A stretch of 64,000 bases of DNA, from contig NC_007503.1 in the NCBI RefSeq assembly GCF_000012865.1, positions 124,001 through 188,000 of the forward strand. The letters run 5' to 3'. The DNA is from Carboxydothermus hydrogenoformans Z-2901. Its GTDB lineage: Bacteria > Bacillota > Z-2901 > Carboxydothermales > Carboxydothermaceae. Both the position numbers and the translations under genes were made by a program. Every line of letters starts with the position of its first letter. Position 1 is the stretch's first letter. Below are positions 1 through 6,977 of the stretch, in pieces. The notes under the pieces are model-generated. The model had not been told where the DNA came from. It made no database searches and was given only the letters and a program-made list of their open reading frames with translations.

Positions 1-1
1 A

Positions 2-46
2 AACGATTATTTCCTGGATAAGTTGGAAATTGCCCAGCAAAACTAA
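2..46 (+). CDS. C-terminal end of an upstream gene (partial)
   Basis: The first bases read as an open frame of 14 residues ending NDYFLDKLEIAQQN before TAA at 44-46. The codons look like those of neighbouring genes. Too little is present to name the protein, and a chance open frame cannot be excluded. Confidence 0.45.
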   Translation, partial: NDYFLDKLEIAQQN

Positions 47-49
47 GAA

Positions 50-170
50 GGGTGGTAAGTGGTAGGTGGTGGGTGGTCGGTCGTCGGTAAAAAAATTATA
101 TCTTATCACCTACGACAAACCACATACCACTATTTTTGGAGGTTGGAAATTAGAAGTTGGAGATTAGAAA
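50..170. repeat. GT-rich imperfect inverted repeat followed by a tandem 14-mer
   Basis: Positions 50-90 are runs of GGTGGT/GGTCGG-like words. Positions 110-132 are their imperfect reverse complement, so the block can fold into a long G-U-rich hairpin ending in a short T run. It is followed by two tandem 14-mers, TTGGAAATTAGAAG (143-156) and TTGGAGATTAGAAA (157-170). A related GT-rich tract lies at 3797-3830. No gene is visible in 47-318 apart from this, one terminator and one palindrome. Confidence 0.55.
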
Positions 171-213
171 ACAAAAAATAATAATTTTAACGCAAAAATC
201 AGTAGTTGTCAAA

Positions 214-242
214 GGCCGCCTTGGCAAAAGGCGGTTTTTTTC
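214..242 (+). terminator. Intrinsic terminator
   Basis: Arms CCGCC (216-220) and GGCGG (230-234) with a 9-nt loop are followed by seven T residues. It would separate the upstream partial gene from the sigma-like gene. Confidence 0.6.
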
Positions 243-286
243 TTTTTAGAGGCTTTTTGCTATTCTTTTCCCGGCGCTAAAAACGA

Positions 287-300
287 AAAGCCCGGGCTTT
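287..300. promoter_or_regulatory. 14-bp perfect palindrome before the sigma-like gene
   Basis: AAAGCCCGGGCTTT is a perfect 14-bp dyad ending 18 nt before the ATG at 319 and just upstream of its ribosome-binding site. It could be an operator or a short hairpin in the leader. It shares an AGCC/GGCT core with the palindrome at 869-880. Confidence 0.35.
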
Positions 301-318
301 AACCAAAGGGGGCTTTTT

Positions 319-846
319 ATGGATCGGTTTTTAGAAAAGTGGCAGAAAGCAAGAAAAAGCCGGGAAGGGATGGAAGAACTTCTTAATTACCTGCGTCCAC
401 TCATTAAAAAGGCAGCTCAACGTTATCGCAATCCCTATCTAACCGAGGAAGACCTTATGCAGGAAGGGATGATTGCGGTAATCGAAAGTGTTTACCGCTT
501 TGACCCCGAGCGGGGGGTTTATTTTTTAAAGTACGTCCGGGAGATGGTGTATGGTAGGATTTATTCCCTGTTGCGGGCGGAAAAGGCCAGAAGGGGTAAG
601 GAAGTGCCGTTAGAGGAATACCATATTGAGGTGCAGCATTTTGCCGAGGAACTGCCGACGATTAACTTTCCTCCGGGGGTTTTAACGCCCCGCCAGGAAA
701 GCTTGATAACTTTAAAATACGAACGGGGAATTTCCCTGAGTGAAGTGGCGAAGATTTTAAAAATTACCCCGGCCGGTGCCTATGATTTGGAAAAACGGGC
801 TCTTAATAAATTAAAAAAATACTACCTCTCCTTAAAAACCAAATAA
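319..846 (+). CDS. Small sigma-70-family-like factor
   Basis: 175 residues with the plan of a minimal sigma factor. Residues about 28-90 resemble region 2, including TEEDLMQEG and the RFDPERGV segment. Residues about 122-170 resemble region 4 with a helix-turn-helix around LSEVAKILKITPAGAYDLEKRA. No region 3 is evident. A GGGGG ribosome-binding site precedes ATG 319. It leads a cassette of DUF1659, DUF2922 and YvrJ genes; B. subtilis yvrJ likewise neighbours the sigma-O gene yvrI. It probably directs RNA polymerase to a small private regulon, perhaps the cassette itself, but no target is proven. Confidence 0.75.
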   Translation: MDRFLEKWQKARKSREGMEELLNYLRPLIKKAAQRYRNPYLTEEDLMQEGMIAVIESVYRFDPERGVYFLKYVREMVYGRIYSLLRAEKARRGKEVPLEEYHIEVQHFAEELPTINFPPGVLTPRQESLITLKYERGISLSEVAKILKITPAGAYDLEKRALNKLKKYYLSLKTK

Positions 847-868
847 ATGGACTGCACTTTTTTTGATG

Positions 869-880
869 TCAGCCGGCTGA
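869..880. promoter_or_regulatory. 12-bp perfect palindrome before the DUF1659 gene
   Basis: TCAGCCGGCTGA is a perfect dyad centred 31 bp before ATG 906. Together with the palindrome at 287-300 it may mark a shared operator of this cassette. This is an inference from position only. Confidence 0.3.
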
Positions 881-905
881 ACGCTAATAGAAGGGAGGAA
901 TTTTT

Positions 906-1142
906 ATGGCGGTGATTGCCAACAAGGTGGACACGGTATTGCGGCTTAAGTTAATTACGGGGGATGACGGAAGCGGGAATCCGGTTTATGCTTTTCGGAG
1001 TTACAATAACATAAAGCCTGCGGCCAACAATGAAGACCTGTACGCGGTGGCGGTGGCCTTAGCCGAACTTACCGGTTTACCGCTTAACGGGGTTTTCCGA
1101 AACGATACCGAACTTCTGTATAACGTTCAAACGGGGGGTTAA
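906..1142 (+). CDS. DUF1659 family protein
   Basis: 78 residues, no cysteines, no signal peptide or membrane segment. The N-terminal VDTVLRLKLITGDDGSGNPVY stretch followed by a helical NEDLYAVAVALAELTGLPL segment fits the DUF1659 family, whose function is unknown. An AGGGAGGA ribosome-binding site sits well before ATG 906. The DUF2922 gene follows after 3 nt, so the two are certainly co-transcribed and probably work together. Confidence 0.75.
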   Translation: MAVIANKVDTVLRLKLITGDDGSGNPVYAFRSYNNIKPAANNEDLYAVAVALAELTGLPLNGVFRNDTELLYNVQTGG

Positions 1143-1145
1143 AGC

Positions 1146-1352
1146 ATGAAAGTCCTTGAGATGATTTTTACCAATCAGCAGGGGAAAAACGTGACGATTC
1201 GGGTGCGAGAACCAAAGGAAGGACTTACCAAGGCGGAAGTTGATGCGGTGATGAACTTAATTGTTACGAAAAACATTTTTACTTCCAATGGTGGAGACCT
1301 GGTGGCAGTTAAAGGCTCGCGGATTGTGGACCGAATTGTAACCGAATTTTAA
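1146..1352 (+). CDS. DUF2922 family protein
   Basis: 68 residues; MKVLEMIFTNQQGKNVTIRV, a KEGLTKAEVDAVMNLIV helix and a C-terminal strand-like VKGSRIVDRIVTEF fit the DUF2922 family of unknown function. It begins 3 nt after the DUF1659 gene and ends at a strong terminator. The small size and its constant pairing with DUF1659 suggest two subunits of one small assembly, but this is inference. Confidence 0.75.
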   Translation: MKVLEMIFTNQQGKNVTIRVREPKEGLTKAEVDAVMNLIVTKNIFTSNGGDLVAVKGSRIVDRIVTEF

Positions 1353-1357
1353 AGAAA

Positions 1358-1387
1358 AAGCCGTGGCTTAAGCCACGGCTTTTTTAA
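1358..1387 (+). terminator. Intrinsic terminator between DUF2922 and yvrJ
   Basis: A 24-nt perfect palindrome at 1358-1381, with AGCCGTGGCT pairing AGCCACGGCT, runs into a T tract. It lies between two genes of the same cassette, so yvrJ may depend on read-through or partial termination and be made at a lower level. Confidence 0.85.
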
Positions 1388-1402
1388 AAAGGGGGTTTTA
1401 AA

Positions 1403-1549
1403 ATGGATTTTTTTAGCCAACTTGCCAACTATAGCTTTCCCATGGCAGTAGCGGCTTTTTTACTGGTAAGGATTGAGGGAAAGTTAGATGAACTTAATAA
1501 ATCGTTAACCGAATTAACCCGGGTGATTGCCGGTAAGGAGCTGTCTTAA
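1403..1549 (+). CDS. YvrJ family small membrane protein
   Basis: A 48-residue gene. It begins MDFFSQLANYSFPMAVAAFL, with one hydrophobic segment at about residues 11-22, followed by an amphipathic RIEGKLDELNKSLTELTRVI helix. This matches the YvrJ family, small proteins with a holin-like outline and no known function. GGGGG at 1391-1395 is the ribosome-binding site. The last 36 bp overlap the 3' end of the lutB-like gene on the other strand. Confidence 0.8.
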   Translation: MDFFSQLANYSFPMAVAAFLLVRIEGKLDELNKSLTELTRVIAGKELS

Positions 1550-2722
1550 GGCTAAAGTCATGCGGGGAACATCAATTTTCATCGGGCAGCGCTCCTGACA
1601 GCGGCCGCATCTAAGGCAAACGTAGGCCAGGGGTGCTGCTTTTTCTATACCTCCCGCTACAAAGGCTGTCCAAATTGAGCCGATACCGCCTAAATACTTG
1701 TAGCCGTAATAGCCGGCGGTTAAAGAAAAGACCGGGCATTCATAAAGACAACCGCCACAGCGCAGACACAACAATGCTTCTTTAAAAGTTTCGTTTTGGG
1801 ATAGAGAAAGGCGGCCGTTATCGAGAAAGATTACGTGAAGTTCTTTCGGGCCATGGGCTCCGTAAGTGGTAACCTTTTCGATGTCACCGGTTTTACTGGG
1901 ACCGCTAATGATATTAACGTAGGACGGTACCGTATACTGGGCATAACGCCAGGTAACTTCTGCCGTCTTAAAAGCGTCGTCTAACGTCGGGACAAGTTTT
2001 TCCAAGCCAACGATGACGATGTGCACCGGAGGGGCACCGGTGGCCAGGCGGCCGTTACCTTCGTTTTCAATGATAAAAATTGAACCGGTATCGGCAGCGA
2101 CAATGTTTGCACCGCTTATCCCGATATCAGCTTTAAAATACTTCTCGCGCATGAACTCCCTGACGGCTGCTACTTCTGCGGCAATCTCGGGAGGGATTTC
2201 TTTTTCAAAAAAAGCGGAAAAAAGCTTTGCCACTTCTTCCCGGGGAATATGAATGGCCGGGGAGAGGATGTGCATTGGCCGGTCATTTCTGAGCTGCTGG
2301 ATAAACTCTCCCAGGTCCGTTTCCCAAAGGGTATTTCCTCTCTCTTCTAAATGTTCTCTTAAACCGATTTCTTCACCTACCATCGATTTTACCTTGACGA
2401 TTAATTTCCCGGTGCCAACAATTTCGGAAACAATTTTTAACGCCTCACTGCCATCTTTGGCTAAATAAGCTTTTCCGTGATTTTCTTCGATGCTTTTAGC
2501 GGCTTTTTCGTAAAGATCTTGTAAGTTGGATAATGCTTGAAGTTTAATTTCTCTTACTTCATAAGCCCGTTCTACCGTGTGGGGAAAGCGGCTTAAAGCT
2601 TTATTTACGTTTTCCCGGTAGGATTTTACTGCCCGGCTTAAAGCTAAGTTAATATTGGGGTTGTTAGCTGCCTTAACTAAGGTTTCTGCTAAGGCGGCTA
2701 AATCTTTTTCCAGGTCTACCAT
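1514..2722 (-). CDS. lutB: LutB-like LUD-domain iron-sulfur protein
   Basis: About 402 residues. The central LUD domain (about 60-300) contains the ADIGISGANIVAADTGSI stretch typical of lactate-utilisation proteins. It is followed by two cysteine sets, CLRCGGCLYECP and CLRCGRCQERCP, that fit two 4Fe-4S clusters. In B. subtilis, LutABC oxidises L-lactate to pyruvate; LutB is the cytoplasmic electron-carrying subunit. I chose ATG 2722 because AAGGTGAG precedes it; a GTG at 2731 is possible. It lies 14 nt after the LutA-like gene; no lutC is seen here. Confidence 0.85.
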   Translation of the reverse strand: MVDLEKDLAALAETLVKAANNPNINLALSRAVKSYRENVNKALSRFPHTVERAYEVREIKLQALSNLQDLYEKAAKSIEENHGKAYLAKDGSEALKIVSEIVGTGKLIVKVKSMVGEEIGLREHLEERGNTLWETDLGEFIQQLRNDRPMHILSPAIHIPREEVAKLFSAFFEKEIPPEIAAEVAAVREFMREKYFKADIGISGANIVAADTGSIFIIENEGNGRLATGAPPVHIVIVGLEKLVPTLDDAFKTAEVTWRYAQYTVPSYVNIISGPSKTGDIEKVTTYGAHGPKELHVIFLDNGRLSLSQNETFKEALLCLRCGGCLYECPVFSLTAGYYGYKYLGGIGSIWTAFVAGGIEKAAPLAYVCLRCGRCQERCPMKIDVPRMTLALRQLLTGNHPG

Positions 2723-2736
2723 TGAGCTCACCTTCT

Positions 2737-3699
2737 TTAAATAAGAATTTCGGTTAAATCTTTTACCGGAAGATTAGCGTATTGCGAAAGGTTAAAATAA
2801 CAATAAGGACAGGCGGTAACTATTTCTTCACCACCGCTTTTTTCAAGTTCATGAACTCGTTGTTTGGCCAATGCTTCCGCCAGTTCCGGAAATAAAAGCT
2901 TGGTAGCACCGCCACAGCAAGTAGTAAATTTACCGCTTTGGGGAAGATCTATTACTTCGCCGTTACCGCTCTTCTTTATAACTTCCCTGATTTCGGTAAA
3001 TACATCGAGCTCCCGGGCTAACCGGCAGGGATCGTGGATGACGATTTTTTTCCTGGGCCCTTTGGGGGAAAGTTTAGCAAAATTGGCTGCTAAAAATTCC
3101 GGCATAGTATAAACTTCAAAGGGAAAGTCAACGAACTCAGGATAGACTTCCCGCAACATTTCGGCGGCATGGGGAGATGCAACTATTATCTTTTTTACTC
3201 CCCGGCTTTTAAAAATTCCGGTGAGTTTCCGGGCAATTTCCCGAACGTCATTAAGGTAACCGTACTCATATAAAAGAGCCCCAGCGTACAGCTCTTCTTC
3301 TCCTAAATACTGGGGAGTAATGCCCATGGAGTTTAAAAGCTGGACGTGTTTACGGAGTATATTAGCGGTTTTATCGCGGTCCTTGGCTAAGATTCCGGCG
3401 TAAACTTTTTCGGGGTTAAAGCCAAACTTATCCACTAAATTTCTTAGACCAAAAAGGATTTTTTTACCCGAACCTAACTGGTTCATGGTTTTAAGAGCTT
3501 TTACCAGACTATCAATGTAAGGGAGCATCTGGTATTCGGTGCCGGTATAAAAAAGATATTCACTGTCAGTGGAAAAGTTAAGTCCTTCGGCCCACGAAGT
3601 AAGTTCTCGCCCTTTTAACCCCAGAGGATTTTTGTATTTGAGGATGTTCTGGCGAACCAGTTCAATGGTGGCCGGGGGGGTTATTGAAATTTCTAACAT
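2737..3699 (-). CDS. LutA/HdrD-like cysteine-rich (CCG) protein
   Basis: 320 residues. The C-terminal half carries a complete CCG module: HDPCRLAREL, then TCCGGATKL and TACPYC. This is as in LutA, GlcF and heterodisulfide reductase subunit D, where it binds an iron-sulfur cluster and passes electrons. The N-terminal half seems to be a degenerate copy: the expected cysteine near residue 47 is replaced (YTGTEYQ). I chose ATG 3699 because AAGGAAGGGA lies just before it; the longer frame would need a TTG at 3753 without such a site. It is first in the operon with the LutB-like gene. Confidence 0.8.
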   Translation of the reverse strand: MLEISITPPATIELVRQNILKYKNPLGLKGRELTSWAEGLNFSTDSEYLFYTGTEYQMLPYIDSLVKALKTMNQLGSGKKILFGLRNLVDKFGFNPEKVYAGILAKDRDKTANILRKHVQLLNSMGITPQYLGEEELYAGALLYEYGYLNDVREIARKLTGIFKSRGVKKIIVASPHAAEMLREVYPEFVDFPFEVYTMPEFLAANFAKLSPKGPRKKIVIHDPCRLARELDVFTEIREVIKKSGNGEVIDLPQSGKFTTCCGGATKLLFPELAEALAKQRVHELEKSGGEEIVTACPYCYFNLSQYANLPVKDLTEILI

Positions 3700-3796
3700 A
3701 AAAATCCCTTCCTTTATTCTTGTGCTCAACTCTATTAAAGGAGTTAACTCCAAAAAATGTCAATAAAATTGGAAATTGTGTTATGTATACTTTTTA

Positions 3797-3830
3797 ACGG
3801 TGGTCGGTGGTTGGTGGTCAGTGGTCAGCA
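3797..3830. repeat. GGTGGTC-type low-complexity repeat
   Basis: A tract of degenerate GGTGGTC, GGTGGTT and AGTGGTC heptamers in the divergent spacer before the ThrE-like genes. The same word family occurs at 50-90. With G doublets every few bases, it could form a two-layer quadruplex. No function is shown. Confidence 0.5.
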
Positions 3831-3912
3831 AAATAATAAAAAAAATCATACCTTTTTACGGCGGAAGGAGGAAATGGGAAGAAAAGAAAGAAAAAAGTAA
3901 GGGGTGAGGAAA

Positions 3913-4662
3913 ATGAACTACCTGGATGTTTTAAGGCTTACGGTTTTAGCCGGAGAAATAATGATTAAAAGCGGAGCGGAAATTTACCGCACGGAAGATG
4001 TAATGGACCGGATTGCTAAAAATTACGGGGTAAAACGCGTGGAAAGCTTTGTGACTCCAACCGGCATTTTATGCGCCATCGAAACCGACGATGGACAGGT
4101 TTTTACTACCGTTAGGCGGATAGAAAGCCGGGGTTTTAATTTAACGAAAATTGATAAAGTTAATGATTTTTCCCGCCGACTTGCCAGACGGCATATTCCT
4201 GTGGAGGAAGGCATAGCCGAACTCACTAAAGTAGCCCACGAAAAGAGTGAATATTCCTGGTGGGTAAAAGTCTTGGCAGCAGGTTTAGGGGCTTTCTTTG
4301 CGACGGGTTTAATTGGTGGCACGGTGGTAGAAATGATTATTTCTTTGATTATTGCGTTACTGGTAAGGGGTTTTGTCATGGTAATTCCGGACCTTGGCTT
4401 ATTTCCCTTTTTCCTTGATTTAGTGGGAGGCTTTCTTTCTACTTTGCTGGTAGTAGCAATTTCTAAGTTTTATCCCATTTCCTTAGGGGTTACCGTGGTA
4501 GGAAGTATCATGCCCTTTATTCCGGGGATGAGCATTACTAATTCCATCCGGGATGCTATTGCCGGGGACTTCTTGGCCAGTCAGGCCCGGGGGCTTGAAG
4601 CGTTTTTAAGGGTTATTGCGTTAGCGGTAAGTGCTGCGGTGGTTTTAGCTTTTCTAACATAG
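3913..4662 (+). CDS. Threonine/serine exporter family, YjjP-type large subunit
   Basis: 249 residues. A soluble N-terminal domain (about 1-115) carries the family motif around GAEIYRTEDVMDRIAKNYGV and FVTPTGILCAIETDDG. It is followed by about four or five membrane segments. This is the N-terminal part of the ThrE exporter, which here is split into two genes as in E. coli YjjP/YjjB. I prefer ATG 3913, eight nt after AAGGGG, over the GTG at 3904. The small subunit follows after 16 nt. The substrate is likely a small amino acid or carboxylate such as threonine, serine or succinate. Confidence 0.8.
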   Translation: MNYLDVLRLTVLAGEIMIKSGAEIYRTEDVMDRIAKNYGVKRVESFVTPTGILCAIETDDGQVFTTVRRIESRGFNLTKIDKVNDFSRRLARRHIPVEEGIAELTKVAHEKSEYSWWVKVLAAGLGAFFATGLIGGTVVEMIISLIIALLVRGFVMVIPDLGLFPFFLDLVGGFLSTLLVVAISKFYPISLGVTVVGSIMPFIPGMSITNSIRDAIAGDFLASQARGLEAFLRVIALAVSAAVVLAFLT

Positions 4663-4678
4663 AAATGGGGTAGGGAAG

Positions 4679-5107
4679 ATGAACGTTTTGTATGCTTTTT
4701 TTCTTTCTTTTACCTTTGGAATTTTATTTAATGCGCCGATGGAAAGCCTCTTTTACGGAGGAGTAACGGGAGCCGGAGGTTATCTTGTTTATACGATTGC
4801 GGGCAAAACCCCTTTTGCCGGAGTATTTCTTGGTTCCCTTACCGTGGGTGTCCTTTCGGAAATTTTGGCCCGTCTCAAGAAAAAGCCAACCATAATCTTT
4901 ACCACTACCGGCCTTATACCGCTGGTACCGGGGAAGCTTGCTTACGATACTATCACTGCTTTTATCCGGGAGGATTTTAGCTTAGGGGTGAGTTTGGGGT
5001 TACAAACGTTTTTTAGTGCCGGGGCTATTGCTTTGGGGATAGCCATTACTTCTTCGGTAATGCGGCTTTATAAAAAAGTAACGCAAAGGAAACAGCGATG
5101 TTTTTAG
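4679..5107 (+). CDS. Threonine/serine exporter family, YjjB-type small subunit
   Basis: 142 residues, nearly all membrane: about four hydrophobic helices with the ILFNAPMESLFYGGVTGAGGY start and TTGLIPLVPGKLAYDT loop typical of the ThrE_2 domain. It completes the split exporter with the preceding gene. Its end overlaps the comFC start by 10 bp, so the three genes probably form one transcript. Confidence 0.8.
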   Translation: MNVLYAFFLSFTFGILFNAPMESLFYGGVTGAGGYLVYTIAGKTPFAGVFLGSLTVGVLSEILARLKKKPTIIFTTTGLIPLVPGKLAYDTITAFIREDFSLGVSLGLQTFFSAGAIALGIAITSSVMRLYKKVTQRKQRCF

Positions 5108-5787
5108 ATTTTTTTTACCCCAAGCCTAAGGTTTGTCCCCTCTGTCAAAAGCCAATGCCCCAAAGGGAGTTTTGTAAAAGCTGCCGGGAATTTATGCAAA
5201 AAACCCGCTTTATGTGTCAAATCTGCGGTCGAATTTTACCGGTAGAAGTACCGCTTTGTTCTGATTGCCGGAAAAATTTGTTTAGTTTTACCAAAGCCTC
5301 CGGTCTTCTTCCCTATACCGGTCCGGTAAAAAAAAGTATGGCTTTGTTTAAGTATAAAAATAAAAGGTACATCTGGGATGAGCTTTATGACCTTTTAGCA
5401 GAACACTGCCGTAAAAACCTGGGGGAGGAATTTGATTTAATTATTCCGGTTCCCCTTTATCAGAGAAAATTAAAGGAGAGGGGTTACAACCAGGCGGAGA
5501 TTTTAGCTAAAAACCTGGCCCGCCGGCTAAAATTACCCTTGGGCCGCGACATCCTTATCAAGATTAAAGACACCCCGCCCCAGGCTAAACTTGGATATTT
5601 TGATCGGAAAAAAAACCTTAAAGGAAACTTTGCGGTAAAGGAAAGGTTTACCGGCAGGGAAAAGATTCTTTTGGTTGATGATGTTTTTACTACCGGGGCT
5701 ACCGCTCAGGAATGTACCCGGACTTTGCTTCTGGCAGGAGCTGACAAAGTTTATGTTATTACCATGGCAACTGCTGTAAAAAAATAG
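5098..5787 (+). CDS. comFC: ComF-family phosphoribosyltransferase-like protein
   Basis: 229 residues. The N-terminal third has four cysteine pairs (CPLC, CKSC, CQIC, CSDC) that form a zinc-binding region. The C-terminal part is a type I phosphoribosyltransferase fold with the nucleotide/PRPP loop ILLVDDVFTTGAT at about 190-202. ComFC is needed for DNA uptake during transformation in B. subtilis, and GntX-like homologues also occur in non-competent bacteria. The comFA helicase partner is not in this window. ATG 5098 overlaps the upstream gene. Confidence 0.85.
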   Translation: MFLDFFYPKPKVCPLCQKPMPQREFCKSCREFMQKTRFMCQICGRILPVEVPLCSDCRKNLFSFTKASGLLPYTGPVKKSMALFKYKNKRYIWDELYDLLAEHCRKNLGEEFDLIIPVPLYQRKLKERGYNQAEILAKNLARRLKLPLGRDILIKIKDTPPQAKLGYFDRKKNLKGNFAVKERFTGREKILLVDDVFTTGATAQECTRTLLLAGADKVYVITMATAVKK

Positions 5788-5841
5788 CATTGTAGCAAAG
5801 ATTATGCCAAAAAAAATTTTGAAAATTCATTTGCCAATAAC

Positions 5842-5918
5842 TTATCCACAACAAAACCCCCGATTTTGGTAGTTATCAACAGAGTTATCCACAATATCAA
5901 CAATTTTGCTTTTCCACA
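5842..5918 (+). promoter_or_regulatory. Cluster of DnaA-box-like nonamers
   Basis: The spacer between comFC and csp holds two perfect TTATCCACA boxes (5842-5850 and 5885-5893). Near matches are TTATCAACA (5873-5881), ATATCAACA (5894-5902) and TTTTCCACA (5910-5918), all in one orientation in AT-rich DNA. They lie 40-120 bp upstream of the csp promoter. No dnaA or dnaN is nearby, so this is more likely a DnaA-binding regulatory or titration site than an origin. Confidence 0.6.
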
Positions 5919-5959
5919 AAAAATTTTTTTCCAACTTTTTTCGACAGATAAATTTATCA

Positions 5960-5988
5960 TTGACAAAACATCGTTAAAATGCTATTCT
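5960..5988 (+). promoter_or_regulatory. SigA-type promoter of first csp gene
   Basis: TTGACA (5960-5965), a 17-bp spacer and TATTCT (5983-5988). The predicted start near 5995 gives a leader of about 60 nt before the csp ATG, which is long for so small a gene and could carry cold-responsive structure. Confidence 0.75.
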
Positions 5989-6055
5989 CAATACAAAGAA
6001 CGTGAGTCGCTTGGGGCTTGCGTTTAGTAAAAAGTTTTAAGGAGGAATTGGTTTC

Positions 6056-6253
6056 ATGCAAGGCAAAGTTAAATGGTTTGATCCCAAAAAAGGGTACGGT
6101 TTCATTGAGAGAGAGGATGGCGGCGACGTATTTGTCCACTTCTCGGCCATCCAGGAAAAGGGATTTAAGACCCTCGAAGAAGGTCAAAGGGTGGAGTTTG
6201 AAATTGTGGAGGGTGCCCGCGGGCCACAAGCGGCAAATGTCGTAAAATTATAA
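6056..6253 (+). CDS. Cold-shock protein (CspA family)
   Basis: 65 residues, one cold-shock OB-fold domain. It starts [18 protein letters not shown] and contains both RNA-binding motifs: KGYGFIER (RNP1) and DVFVHF (RNP2). These proteins bind single-stranded RNA and DNA and melt RNA secondary structure. AAGGAGG at 6039-6045 precedes ATG 6056. The gene has its own promoter and terminator. A nearly identical copy lies at 6978-7175. Confidence 0.95.
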   Translation: MQGKVKWFDPKKGYGFIEREDGGDVFVHFSAIQEKGFKTLEEGQRVEFEIVEGARGPQAANVVKL

Positions 6254-6260
6254 GGGCATT

Positions 6261-6290
6261 AAACCCCAGGGATATTCTCTGGGGTTTTTT
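6261..6290 (+). terminator. Intrinsic terminator after first csp
   Basis: AAACCCCAG (6261-6269) pairs with CTGGGGTTT (6279-6287) and is followed by T residues. Confidence 0.9.
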
Positions 6291-6359
6291 AGTAATTATA
6301 ATGTGTGGAGCTGGTTTTAAAGGTTGCAGGTTAAAATAATAAAAAAAGGGGGTATTTCC

Positions 6360-6893
6360 ATGAATGTTCAAGTGCGGGGTAAAAATATCGAGGTCACTCC
6401 TGCATTAAAGGAGTACGCGGAAAAGAGACTCGCCAAGCTGGAAAAGTATTTGCCGAAAATTGATGTGGTGCATGTAACGCTTTTGGTGGAAGGGGATTTA
6501 CATAAAACCGAAGTAACGATACCGGTAGCCGGATACCTTCTTAGAGGTGAAGAGGAAAGCCCCGATATGTATTCATCCATAGATTTGGTGGTAGATAAGT
6601 TAGAAAGGCAGGCCAAAAAATATAAAGAAAAGCTTTACGCCCGCTTTAAAAATAATAAAAATATTGCAACAGGGGAGAAAAGCGCCGAAACTACCCCTGA
6701 ACCGGATAATGAAATTAAAATTGTTAAATCCAAGCGTTTTGCGATAAAACCCATGTCACCGGAAGAAGCGGCCATGCAGATGGAGCTTTTAGGGCATTCG
6801 TTCTTTGTCTTTACCAATGCGGATACCGATGAAATAAATGTTGTATATAAACGGCGGGATGGGAAGTACGGCTTAATAGAACCGGAAGTTTAA
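6360..6893 (+). CDS. hpf: Ribosome hibernation-promoting factor, long form
   Basis: 177 residues. The N-terminal domain (about 1-100) starts MNVQVRGKNIEVTPALKEYA, as in HPF/YfiA proteins that bind the 30S decoding centre. The C-terminal domain (about 120-177, KSKRFAIKPMSPEEAAMQMEL ...) is the dimerisation domain of long HPF, which pairs 70S ribosomes into inactive 100S particles. GGGGG before ATG 6360 decides the start; the frame continues upstream to 6324 without a ribosome-binding site. It sits between two cold-shock genes. Confidence 0.93.
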   Translation: MNVQVRGKNIEVTPALKEYAEKRLAKLEKYLPKIDVVHVTLLVEGDLHKTEVTIPVAGYLLRGEEESPDMYSSIDLVVDKLERQAKKYKEKLYARFKNNKNIATGEKSAETTPEPDNEIKIVKSKRFAIKPMSPEEAAMQMELLGHSFFVFTNADTDEINVVYKRRDGKYGLIEPEV

Positions 6894-6900
6894 AAAAAGT

Positions 6901-6929
6901 TTGACAAAGGCCGGGAAACGTGTTAGAGT
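6901..6929 (+). promoter_or_regulatory. SigA-type promoter of second csp gene
   Basis: TTGACA (6901-6906), a 17-bp spacer and TAGAGT (6924-6929). The leader to ATG 6978 is about 42 nt. Confidence 0.75.
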
Positions 6930-6977
6930 TAGAGCATGGCTTTATGCCGAATAAAATTTTCAGGAGGCATTAGATCG

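Noticed and set aside
5842-5918. Replication origin
   Set aside because: Boxes are present, but there is no dnaA, dnaN or other origin-flanking gene and no clear unwinding element; a regulatory cluster is more likely.
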